Below are positions 1 to 12,000 of a stretch of 64,000 nt of DNA, piece after piece. How positions within the stretch are numbered: position 1 is the first letter of the stretch; the number at the start of each line of letters is the position of its first letter. The stretch is from Spisula solida (taxonomy: Eukaryota > Mollusca > Bivalvia > Venerida > Mactridae): the NCBI GenBank assembly GCA_947247005.1, contig OX365955.1:33645822-33709821 (forward strand), given 5' to 3'. Under the pieces are notes generated by a model. It made no database searches. It saw nothing but the letters and a program-made list of their open reading frames with translations, and was not told where the DNA came from. Position numbers and translations under genes: made by a program.

Positions 1-745
1 GGCATGCCAATTTCAAGCATTAATATCGCACTTGCGCACTCCTCAAGCGTCATTTGCGTGAAATGATACGAACTATTTTTATGGCTTTATGTTTGGGGTC
101 GAATGTTAATCGTGTATGAAATGATTTAAACACATTTACACATATTTGAGGTGTGAGCACGAGAAAACTGTGATTTTGTCATTTTCGTCACGCATCAATG
201 ATTGTCACGTAGATCTTGGTTTTTCTTCTTCTGTATTAAAGACAATCACCAACATATGCTATCTTAAGGTTCACTCTAATGGGCGAAAATGTGTATTTTC
301 TTCAGTGAATTAAATACACTTTTGGCATAAAAACACATTAGTCTCATATATCAATTTGTAGCTTAAAGTTCAAATAATCTATATCAATGAGTGTTTTTGT
401 TATATTTACTTGTTATAAACAATGTATTTATAAAAAGTTAATTACAAAATAGGTAACATTTTTCAAAATGTCAGTCTCATTTATTGGGTAACAAAATGCT
501 AGAAAAATTAGAAATTGTGGTTGTCAAATATTTGATCAAGGTCATGCCTGCCCATTTATTTAAATAAAAGCAGTCAAAATACATTGATTTTGAACAATAA
601 AATACATCAACATGAATTAAAATATATCACATGTGTATGTGTGAAGGCCTACTTTTAATAAATCCTAAATAGTTTAGGGTACGGTGGGCCTGACGGACCA
701 GATAGTTGTTGGTTTGTCAATAACCGATTTTATCGGGTCTATGAG

Positions 746-779
746 ACTTAAAACTTGATTATTTGCACAAGTTTTAAGT
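746..779. repeat. 12-bp inverted repeat (hairpin)
   Basis: ACTTAAAACTTG at 746-757 is followed after 10 bases by its perfect reverse complement at 768-779. It is AT-rich and may be chance or the remnant of a small foldback element. Confidence 0.5.
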
Positions 780-2487
780 TACCTAGAAAGAACTGAAACA
801 GGTTTATGGAAAAATAATTAAATATTTAGTATTTCTTTCAATTATACACATATTTAGTTAGATATTCCTTTCCATTGTATTTTATTTGTTTATATACCAA
901 AGAAATTGCTACTTTATCTTTAGTCGTACTGGTCACTGATAACGTTTGTTCCGTCCGTTAGCCCGTTTCTTTTAACATGAAGAAAATGCTGTATTTGGTC
1001 AGTTTGTGTGTTAAAATGGTTAAATATTACTCAAAAAACTATTTGCAGACGATAATATAGCATGGCAGTAACCTCACACCATACATAAACTTACCGAGCA
1101 CGTTGTAAAATTTGCACGGACTATTCGTGTGGATTGAAATATTTTGACAGCTACATGTAATGACCGATTTTACACAAACTGTATGTGATCGAGAAACGAT
1201 CCAGACAATCGAGTTACAAAACTGTGTTTGCAATGTTTATACGAACATAAATAACATAAGGATTATTTAAAAACGCATAGTACTTTTGTAATTTAGCTAA
1301 AATAAAGTTTGACAGACAGCCTCGTAACACATATCAGATTATCAATTCGCTAACATGTGCAGCATGTGTTGAGGAAAATGCTGATATTGATGTTTCATTG
1401 GGACTTATATTAAACCGTAAGTATCATATTGTATTCGATGTCATCATTCGTTATGAACGGCACATTATGAACACCGCATTATAATGGTTTCGTCGATAAA
1501 CTGTCGCACTACTTTGGCGCATGAATATAAATTTGCTACACAGCGCGAAATCATATCCAACTATTTGTCCCATTTGTATTCGCACATGTGACAATTTTTT
1601 TACCATTGGAAGGCATGGGGACTCCACGTAAAATGGTCCATATGATAATAACTATTTGAGATATTTCTTATGTGCAAACATATTTTGTAGTTTGATATGT
1701 CTACAATATAATGCACTAAATTTCATAGTTGTATCTTTATGGGATCAACCCCCTTTTTAAAGGTTTTTAACATGACTATCACTCACACTGAACAAAGAAG
1801 GAAATGAACGGATTTGATATCAAACTTGGTTACTTTCTTGTCCGTAGTTTTTTTGTTTCTCGGGGAATATATTTTGTGCAAACTTGATTAATAGTTTAAT
1901 TTCTTCCCGTCAGATTGGTGTTTTGATATAAGAAATGTGATAATTAGATCTGCCCCCTTTTTACGGTTTTTTTAAAACAGGTATAATATTTTTTTTAGTA
2001 AAAAAGTAATACACACATTTAATTTGCACATTGTTAATTGTTTTATGACGCGCCCCGCTGCGATTGTCACAGCATGTGGGGTAATAAAAGTGGTACATTC
2101 GCGTGAAGGGTTATAACCGCTATATTTCTATAACCGCTATATTTCCTGTATACATACTTTATTATGATTTTAGAGATTTGAAACATATATATATTAGGTT
2201 TTTTTCTCCTGAAAATTTATGTTTTCCATCAGGGGAGTATCACGAAGTAGCTCGAGATGTAATAGAAACACAAATTTGAAATACCGATATCGCACGACTT
2301 GCTTGCGGAAATTGATATGCATGTATTCAAAGCAAGAACCTTGTAATATAGTCTTGCATAAAGGTCAGGTTCAGGTCAAAATAGCCAAACTACATTTTGT
2401 GATATTTTGAAAATGAATATATGACTTTGTTGGTTATATGATTGATTTTATGATTTGATTAAAACAATGACAACTGATTTAGTATAA

Positions 2488-2524
2488 TGGAATGTTAAAT
2501 AAATAGTATTTATTTAACATTCCA
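2488..2524. repeat. 18-bp near-contiguous perfect palindrome
   Basis: An 18-base arm at 2488-2505 (starting TGGAATGTTAAA) is followed by a single G and then its exact reverse complement at 2507-2524. The one-base spacer makes a cruciform geometrically easy. No flanking transposon ends were recognised. Confidence 0.8.
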
Positions 2525-4779
2525 ACTCTTCATAACTTTGAAAGCACTTGTCCAACATAAATAAGTTGAACAAATGTTTCATCCCGATATCTTGAAAAAA
2601 TAAAATATTTGTGACAATTAGAGGGAAAATTTGAGTTTTGTCGGGTCCGCAAGCGCGCGAATATTCTCCTATTTAATTCAAGAAAAAACGCTCTATTTCA
2701 CGAACTTAAAATTGTCATAACTTTTTTATTTTTCAAGATATTAAAAAACCAGTTCCATAATTGTATGGTCTATGGCTCAAAGATGCAACTGAACAATCAA
2801 CCGTACAACATACTTGAAAAATCAGCAGTGGTTGTTAAATTTCATTTAAACTGTACTTTGTGATATTGCACACATACTCAAGCATTGTACAGTTACTAGT
2901 AACCGTTTATTTTTTTATCATCCATCGAATATGCATGATAATAAGTATACATATCGTGACATGTATTGCGGTTACTAGTATAACAAATGCATAATTCTTA
3001 GATTCCTCACACATGATCAACGAATTCTGAATGATACCATGGAAGCATTTAAATGTTCCTGATGATGCCTACCTTATGAACAAAATTTCATAATGACAGA
3101 GATATGCCCATAAAAAAGATCCTGGTATGCATCATATACAAAATGTCAAAAATACCAAAGTGTAACTGAACGCACAAAACCCCTCCAGCAAATGACATAC
3201 ATTATTTTATACACTCCGACAACCCGCTGAGTTAGCATAGCGCGATTACGCAATCGAGATAAGATCGATCAAAACCGGTATAACACCAGTGAAGGGAAGG
3301 TAACTGTGGTCGACTTGAAAACACATTCAATACAAATGGGACAAATAGTTGGATATGTCGTAAACAAACGAGATGAAAACAATAATAAATATTTGGATTT
3401 CATTGTTATTATCGTAGGATCGTTTGTAAAGTTAATAAATTATGAATTTATGAATGCAATAAAGTGCATTATTCGATCTAGCTATCGATTATGTTGATTA
3501 CTTTGTTTGAAAAAATGTTGCTGTACGTTTACTGTGGTGAGCAAACATGGCGACTTCCTTGTCGAAATTACACATCAACATGAAGGTGTTTTTCTCGTAA
3601 ACAAAACACCAGCAGCTAATTTCAAGCCTGGTATGCCCTTGCGACGATTAATTATAAAGTATATTCAATGAGTTCGTATTATAAAATACAATAATGATAA
3701 CGTTTGACATTTTGAAAAAAAGCTGTATTTTTCAGTCAAAAATCGCCTTTATTTTAGTGTAAGCATTTGAATAAGGCGACTATATGGCACATTTCACATC
3801 ACAAGCAAGTGCTACAATGGTTTCTTATAATATATGATAAAATCAGATGGCATACGCTGTTTGAAATAGTTTTTTTCAAGTGTATGTTTTTCAAGCATTT
3901 TCAAGGGGTAGGATCTACCTTAACAGTTTTATTGAGTTGAAATGATTATGTTCCTGATTTATTCTAGTTCTAAAAGAAAGTGTGTACTTAAAACATTCGT
4001 CAAGTGTATTTCTGGAATTATTTTCCTTAGCCGACTCAGTTCCTGTTACCATTACAAAAATGGAACACGTTTTTTTCTTTTAAGTAAATTATGATTTTCA
4101 ATCATATCGCATGGTTGGTATTAATATTAGTTAAACTATTAATCACTTAGACCGTTTTACCACTGGATGGAATTAGACACTGTTGCATATATTACGTAAC
4201 TAAAACTTCATTACGTCGCGCATTTTTTACCGTAACCAAAAAGTTTGATTTTAATTTACCGAAAAAAACTGACTCGTGGACCCCATCTTTTTACTATACT
4301 TAGCAAATACTTTATTAAATATCATAGTAAAATTTAAAAAAAATTGACCGTTACGTTATTTCGGGATTTGAATTTTAAGACAAAAAATACAGCGTTTTTT
4401 TGGACCGTCACAAGCCCGACTAGCAGATATGTTTTATTTTATCGAAACGTAAGAATGTATTACGAAAACGGAGCAAACGCGTCAAAACTGCTACAAGAAT
4501 TATGTCCCGCCAGGTGACGTACAGAAAATATTCCGTCGCCAAAAAATAAATAAACTGAAACTGTCTATTTACTCTCTGTCTGTTATTAGCCAAACATAAG
4601 ATATTGTGGGTTCCCCTTCCCTTCTCTACCTACCAGAGCAAAAAATAAATATCAATCAAAACAGTAGAACTAGGTAAGTACATAAGCAAAGCAAACATTA
4701 TTGTCAATAAAATTAATTTAAAAAAATATTTTGCCTACCCACCCTGTGTAACCCTTCTTCTTCTCCTTCTTCCTATTGA

Positions 4780-5390
4780 AGTCAGGTCTCTCTCCCTCGA
4801 GCATAAACGCACACATGACTATATACAGTGACTGTGAGGCGAAAAACGCTGTACAATGGTTAGAAACGATATAAACATGATGTGCGTCTAATGTAGAGAG
4901 CCCAGACCCGCCTTGAAGTTGACAAAGGTTGGGGATGTGGCAACATCTTCTGGCAACTGGTTCCATATGCGGGTTGATGGGGAAAGAAAGAGTATTTATA
5001 TACGTCCGGCAGAATGGAATGAGGTATCGCAGTGAGTGGCCTCTAGTTGATAGGGCAGCTGGATGATAGTACTCAGTAACCGGGATGTCGACAAACTGGT
5101 ATACAAATATGTACATTATGACTAGCGTGGTGTCAGTTCTTCGCGTTTGTAATGATGGCCATCCCAGTGAGGTGATCATTTGGCTGGAGGTGTTAGTTCG
5201 GCGATACTCCCCAGTAACGAAGCGTGCTGCTCTCCTCTGGACTGCTTCCAGTTGGTTGATGTTTCTGGCTGTGCTTGGGTCCCAGGCTGGTGAAGATAAT
5301 TCCATTATTGGCCTCACTAGGGTCTTGTAGCACTGCGCTTTGATGTCTCTTTGGCAACTGGATATGTTCCTCCTAAGGCATGATAAACGT
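4780..5390 (-). pseudogene. 5'-truncated non-LTR retrotransposon, C-terminal end of the reverse transcriptase ORF
   Basis: Read on the minus strand, the conceptual protein shows the run CLRRNISSC, then QCYKTLVRP, then WDPSTARNINQLEAVQRRA followed by ARFVTGEYRR and LGWPSLQTRR. This block is typical of the end of CR1/Jockey/RTE-type non-LTR reverse transcriptases (the segment after the polymerase domain). An in-frame stop lies just upstream near 5390, so the catalytic polymerase core and endonuclease are absent. The coding similarity fades after about 4900, where the 3' tail begins. A 5'-truncated copy is the usual product of incomplete target-primed reverse transcription. It is not a functional gene. 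Confidence 0.8.
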
Positions 5391-5442
5391 CATGTAACGT
5401 GATGTGACCTAAGGTGCGCCTAAATGTTTAAACAAATACCTA

Positions 5443-5640
5443 AAAACACAGATTGTTCACTCAATTGAAAGCTAAGAGAAAATGCAAAATAGCATGCAGC
5501 AGATTCTGTTAGTGTGCACAAAACGTTTTGTTTGTCATCCTTTTTAATGACCAATTTCTCATTTTGAAGAGCTAAGTTTTTTCTATTGTATGAGGTAATT
5601 TGTTTTTGTCTATCTCTTACATAATTCCAAAGATCTAAAA
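5443..5640. repeat. Dispersed repeat, uninterrupted copy
   Basis: This stretch (AAAACACAGATTG... to about the AGATCT near 5640) matches two separated blocks at about 24098-24200 and 25611-25690. In the second copy a 1.4-kb element interrupts the repeat between TTTTT and AATGACC. Here the junction reads CTTTTTAATGACC without interruption (5540-5552), so this copy serves as the empty-site reference for that insertion. The family is not recognised. Confidence 0.7.
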
Positions 5641-5666
5641 ACATTATTGTGTTTTTAGATCTTTGG
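5627..5666. repeat. 17-bp perfect inverted repeat
   Basis: CCAAAGATCTAAAAACA at 5627-5643 and its exact reverse complement at 5650-5666 flank a 6-base loop. It overlaps the right edge of the dispersed repeat, so it may be that element's terminal hairpin or an end-to-end junction. It lies about 280 bp upstream of the RP2 start codon. Confidence 0.75.
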
Positions 5667-5940
5667 TTTGAATAGCAACCGTTTAAAGCTATGGTTCTTG
5701 TAGATTATTCTTGTTGATACAAATTCAGGATAGATGCTTTGGAAAAGGTAGTATCTTTACATAAATTTAGCGGTGTGAAACCTATGGTAACAACAATTTC
5801 ATGGCGTGTAGTTATTATGTGCACCGATTGGAAATTACATCAACCAATCGGATCGCACACCGACATTCAGTGCGGATCTGTACAATTTTAGCAACAAGAA
5901 ATGTCACGCTGAAATTCGCTTCTAATTTATCATTGCAAAG

Positions 5941-6020
5941 ATGGGTTGTTTGTGTGATAAACTTGGTTTGAAGAGTGATCATGAAACTTTAGAAGAGGAA
6001 CAACCGAAAGTTTACTCATG
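5941..6020 (+). CDS. RP2: RP2 exon 1
   Basis: Encodes residues 1-26 and two bases of W27, beginning [10 protein letters not shown] and ending PKVYSW, as in the vertebrate acidic linker before the beta-helix. Cys3 and an extra Cys5 are available for palmitoylation beside Gly2. The donor is GTACCT at 6021. Confidence 0.95.
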
Positions 6021-9000
6021 GTACCTTTATTCTCCTACATGATTACACATTAACAGATTGCTTACCTGTGAAATTTCTACGAATGAGCTGGGGCGGAACA
6101 AGAGGCCTCTTTGAGTTTGAGGGGGTCGTGATCCCCAGTTCTTTTGGCAAAAATGTGGTTACAATCTACAAAATAAGACATGCATGTCAAGGCATATAAG
6201 ATGACTCCATTAAGAATAAATGCTGAGCAGGCCTACTTACCTGCGCCAAGTAGATGGCCATGCACACTCCCTGGGGCAGATTGAATTGCTGCCGCCCATG
6301 AAGCATGCTTGCAGTATGTCAAGGCTAATGGGTACATATACTTTCTCATGTTGGCTTTAATTAGATGTAGGATATCATTTTGGTCAATGATTGAAATCCT
6401 GATGTACTTTTTAGCTAATAATTCTGATTACAGGGATAAGAGACCAACACTTGACAAGTCAGACTATATGTATGAAGATTTGGATGGTCAGACTGTTGGA
6501 AAGTTACCGGGAGTTCTAAATGGTCAACAGTTTATCATTCAAAACTGTAAGGTAAGTATTCAAAATAATAAACTGGGGCAAAGTTGAATAGTTATAACTT
6601 ATACTATGGTTTGATTTATTGTGACACCAGCAAATAATAAAGCTTTTTATCCAGTCACTTCTGGCAATATCAGCCGGGGGGTAACAGGATCAGGATGCTG
6701 AATAAACATTGTTTTAATTATTAGGTCTCTTGACTTGTGATAAACCATCAACTGACCACATGGTCTGACTGACTATTTCTTATATAAGAGTGGCCGGTTG
6801 AAACTCGGTTCCTGACGGTTAGGTTTTCCTATCCTAAATGAAGTGGTGGGTGATCGATAATTTTCTATGACTTACCTGGGACTACATGACATATTTCAAG
6901 ATGTCTAACGTCGTTGTTTATAATGACGTCGCTGAATCAATGTGATGTTACACGCCGGTTAATATAAGAGTAACATTAGAGTCCGAGTTTGTTCCACATA
7001 CCATATTACCAAGCTGTGATTAAGTGACTGCATAAATAGAATCCTACTATCTTAGTGATGTGGATGGTTATGGTCTTTGAAGATTCATAAGCTGACTTTT
7101 ACCAATAGAACAAGGTTTGAATCAATTTTGGTGTAGAAGTGTGGCACCCAAAAAAGACTTGCATCTTTTTTCAGGATTTGATATTAAATCTCAGTAGAAA
7201 AAACAATTCTAAAAACAAGAAAATTTCTGCATGAAACTAAAAGTTAAATGGATAATAAAGACATGCCATAACTGTTGAAGTATTTCACATGCATACTAAC
7301 TGTTATAATTATGTATGTGTTTTTCTTCCAGAATTGCAATATATACTTGTTTGATCATACTAGTACCGTCACCATAGATAATTGTGTGGACTGTAACTTC
7401 TTCTTTGGACCAATTGAATCAAGGTAAATTGCATAAAAGTGTAGGTTTAATAGATAATTTTGTTCTCCGATTTTTAAGAAACTAGATCAGAATGATTGTC
7501 TCAACAAAGATCAAAACTGTATCATTTGGGCGAAAAAACTAGGTCAAGTAAACAAAACATTGTACATACAAACTAATGTTTACTACCATCTTTCTGAAAA
7601 AAGCTATTATTACCTACTCTTTTTTTTTCTGAAACCTTGTTAATAAATGAGATAAAAGTGGTCCAAGTATTTTCTTTTGCTTGATGGTCTGTATTTGATT
7701 TTAAAGGGAAATACTGACTTCTCAAATACCATCAGAAGTGAGGTGTTGAGACTGATTAATATAAGTTGTAGAACTTAATTTTAAATGTACCTCAAAGCAA
7801 CGAGTACTGTAAAATTCTTCTGACGTTTACCTTTCGTTAATTTCGCAGATGAACAAGATTACGAAATTGAATCCCATTGAATAATTGACCTAAAAAATTT
7901 GTATTAGGAGCTTTTTGTCAATGTATTTAATACATTGCATATCAAGCTTATAAAATTTATTGTGATGGGTTGTATCATTTATGTCACCAAAGAAACACAT
8001 TATATTTATGTTAGATTTTTAATTTAGTAAGAATAATTTTATACTGTAATATCATGTGAAGTCTAAAAGTAGATAACTAGATTGTCCAGGGGAAGTCCTC
8101 CAAGAACAAGAAAATGTCTACAGTACATGTAAATATTAGTCCAAACAACTCGACCTATTACAGTATCAGGTTTGGGATACCACATCGAGACAGCAAGCAT
8201 GTTTAATGTAAATATATGACTCACGCATAATACTACTAATAAAATTGTGATAGATATATTGAATTCAATTGTATAGATAAAACAAAGACATAACATTGAG
8301 GTTTCAATTCGACCGATTAAATATTTGACTCCTGGGGTCACAAGTCATTTTGACTCTTGGACATTTTGGGTAAAGAGTCATAACTCTTGGGTTTTGAAAC
8401 CTAGTGAAAGACCTGGTATTAAATCCACAAATAGAAACCACCAAATACTGGTAAACATTTTACCAAAATCTGCATGTTAAATACCCCGAAAATTAATGAT
8501 TTACAGGATATAACAATGATTTTTCTTGCAGTATATTCATCAGAACCTGTACAGGGTGTAAGTTTGTGCTGGCATGTCAACAATTCCGTCTACGTGATTG
8601 TCAGAAGTTAGATGTATTCCTGTCTTGTACGACACAACCAATCATTGAGTCATCATCAGGAATACGTCTTGCCTGTTACGCATATTATTATCCAGAATTG
8701 CCAGGTATGGAGGAGAAATGCTTGGGATATGCATTCCAATATTCCTACAAAAAAGTTGTTTAATAGTACTGTAAATCGACATTTTTTCATCAAAGTTTTT
8801 CGAACTTATTATTTTGAATAAGTTTGCAAGGTTAAGTGTGCACGATTTTTAAAATCGAGATACTGTCTGCATTTTACTGCTTTCATTTAAATTCATGGGT
8901 ATAAATATGAGCTGTTCTCCAGGAAAACTGAGCTTAGTGACATCATATATCCTTTCCGCTACCATAGCGTACCAATGCAGACTCGCCGGGATGGCCATTT

Positions 9001-12000
9001 CGGCCTGCCGTAGTTTTTGACCTAAATGACCAAATTCGGAAATTTTGCTGTCATGGGTACACAGGCATCCCAGACTACAGGATATTACAGGCCCAGGGTC
9101 GTGCACAGGTTTTTGGGCCCGCTAGACCCCTTTAAAGAGGGCTTTGGACGTAGATTTTACAAACCTGAAATTACTGGTCCTACCCGCCATTGCAGTACTA
9201 TTCCCTGTGGAATTGCATTAACATTTAGCCCCAATTTTTTTTTTTTTTCTATAGAAGGAATATAAGGCAAGACAAAGGGGTCAAGATCAACGCCCTAAAG
9301 GGGCCAAAAAGTAGGCCTGTCAAGCTATAAAAAAAAAGTTTTTCGCGCAAGGGTCACCGTCACATCGTCATTTCCGGTGACCTTTAGTCGAAATGTTGAC
9401 AATTTTTTCCTACTTTCGGTTAGGGGCAGGTGTGAAGCATCCGGATGTATTGAGTTTTTATCAGTGCTGCAAGTCAATAGTGTTTCAGGGACGGGGTAAA
9501 GGGACCATATGAATTTCTCACCGCCCCCCCAAAAAAAATCGTGGTTGCGGAAAGGATATAGCAATTGTGGGATAATGTTTAGAAAAGGCTCAGAAATGAG
9601 GAAAATTGCATGGTCTTTGATTTAACTTTAAGTTATTGGATGATATAGCACTATATCTTAGATTTATTTTTTCTCATGAATTAAGTTTAAATGACTTCTG
9701 TCGTTGCTATGGTGACTCCTTTCTGAAAAGTACCCAATATTGAGAAAAACGAGGGGTTAGTGGTTAAAACTGTAATTACTGTTTTTCCAAACAAAACCAT
9801 TCACGATTTCGATATGTTTTATTAAAATAAAATTATAATTCTCAAATGTGATGCACTTTTGCAAAGGTTTCTACAAGAATTTATCAAAGACTGGATTTAT
9901 GAAAGGTAACGTCAAATAACGTTTGAATGACGTTTGCGACGTCACTCAAAAATTATGCGGGAGTGGTAAGTTTTAAAGGTATGTAACTTTGAAAGCGGAT
10001 GTTATATTTTGCTCAAATTTTCAGAAACTGTTCAGAAGTCTTGTCTTTTTAATGCTATAAATATCAAGATTTTCATAGTTTTGTCACTACACCCGGTATT
10101 CCTGGAGAACGACTCACATTTATTTAACTTACTGAATAAGCAAATATGGAGAAAATGTATCCCTGCTGAAGATTTCTGATTTTACAGTAAGTTAGCCAAA
10201 TATTTTGCTAACTGGTTAACTATTGTAAAGATAAGTTACGGCATTTTGTGTGTGTTTAGTGTAGTGTTCATATTTGATAGTTAAAGCATACTCAGCTGTG
10301 CTGTGGTAGGGCACTGGATTTGTAACCCTGGAATCCATGTTCAATTTCCAGTGGCAGCAGTTCATACCCATCCATGAAAATTGTGTTGATTTTAATATTT
10401 TTGGGGAGCATATCGTAGTCGCCGCTTTGTCCGTCCATCTGTCTGTCCAAAATATTTTTGTCCAGATGATAACTCAAAAACTATTACACCTTTTAATTTG
10501 AAACTTTGCATGTGCATAAGTCACATTGAGGAGAAGTGCAGTACTTAAGAACCATAACCCTTTATTGTATATTTTTGGAGTTATTTCCCTTTATCATTTT
10601 TCAAACTTAATTATTGTCCAGGTCATAACTTATACTGTATTGGATGTATCAATTTGAAACTTCACAGTTAAAGAAATCTCAATAAATTATAGTGCAGTGC
10701 CAAAGAACCATAACTCTCTTTGCATACTTTTGGAGTATTTTTTCTGTGACAAACACCCCATGGGGAGCATCACCCGTCTCTGACGGCTCTTGTCCTACAC
10801 ATGTGGAGAAGTTGCTGTTTGTTTGTGGAAGAGTAAGGTAGTACTGGTTAGCATACAGCCGAGGAAATCTGGACAGGTGAATCTGCCTCTGTATACATGT
10901 ATAGCCCGGGAAATCTGGACAGGTGAATCTGCCTCAGTATACATGTAAAGCCCGGGGAATCTGGACAGGTGAATCTGCCTCTGTATACATGTATAGCCCG
11001 GGGAATCTGGACAGGTGAATCTGCCTCAGTATACATGTATAGCCCGGGGAATCTGGACAGGTGAATCTGCCTCTGTAAACATGTATAGCCCGGGAAATCT
11101 GGACAGGTGAATCTGCCTCTGTATACATGTATAGCTCGGGGAATCTGGACAGGTGAATCTGCCTCTGAATACATGTATAGCTCGGGGAATCTGGACAGGT
11201 GAATCTGCCTCTGTATACATGTATAGCCCGGGGAATCTGGACAGGTGAATCTGCCTCTGTATACATGTATAGCCCGGGGAATCTGGACAGGTGAATCTGC
11301 CTCTGTATACATGTATAGCCCGGGGAATCTGGACAGGTGAAACTGCCTCTGTATACATGTATAGCCCGGGGAATCTGGACAGGTGAATCTGCCTCTGTAT
11401 ACATGTATAGCCCGGGGACTCTGGACAGGTGAATCTGCCTCTGTATACATGTATAGCCCGGGGAATCTGGACAGGTGAAACTGCCTCTGTATACATGTAT
11501 AGCCCGGGGAATCTGGACAGGTGAATCTGCCTCTGTATACATGTATAGCCCGGGGACTCTGGACAGGTGAATCTGCCTCTGTATACATGTATAACTGAAA
11601 AATGGTTCCTCGGGACATTACAGTACTTTGATTAACATTTGAATACCATTAATGCTATGATCACTCTATAAGGACTGTATTATTACAAATAAAGCCGATG
11701 TATATATTCTATTTGGAATACTTTCAGGTCAGTTTAAAGAATCTGGATTGAGTGTGTTTGACAATAACTGGAGTGATATACATGATTTCACCGGGGATTC
11801 GTCTGAAAAACATTTCACTCTCCTGCCAGATGTATGTGTAGTTTTATACAATAACTTTGTTTGGGAATGAGATATTTTGATGAAAATTGTTGTATGAGTA
11901 GCTTATGTAAATGTGCCGCTCAAGTTCAAAAGGGGGACTGGTGTGGTTAATGTTACTATACATAGAAGTAAGTTTGATAACTCTAGTTTGAATTTCATGC

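Larger units (their letters stand above)
1..4700. other. AT-rich intergenic DNA, no gene recognised
   Basis: No reading frame longer than about 65 codons resembles a known protein, and no convincing pair of splice sites bounds a coding stretch. The only structured items seen are two short inverted repeats, annotated separately. A short start codon context near 3548 is discussed under rejected items. Distal regulatory DNA of RP2 could lie here, but nothing in the sequence shows it. Confidence 0.5.

Noticed and set aside
3548..3586. ATG context reading MATSLSKLHINMK before GTGTTT, resembling a first exon
   Set aside because: The donor is poor, the frame stops five codons later, and no phase-matched next exon was found before RP2.
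9085..9560. CAGGGTCGTGCACAGG as a hAT-type left terminus
   Set aside because: No matching inverted right end or 8-bp duplication was found.
10848..11618. Long minus-strand open frames (up to 256 codons) rich in YTEADSPVQ repeats
   Set aside because: They are translations of the 46-bp minisatellite inside an RP2 intron. All three frames are open because the unit lacks stops.
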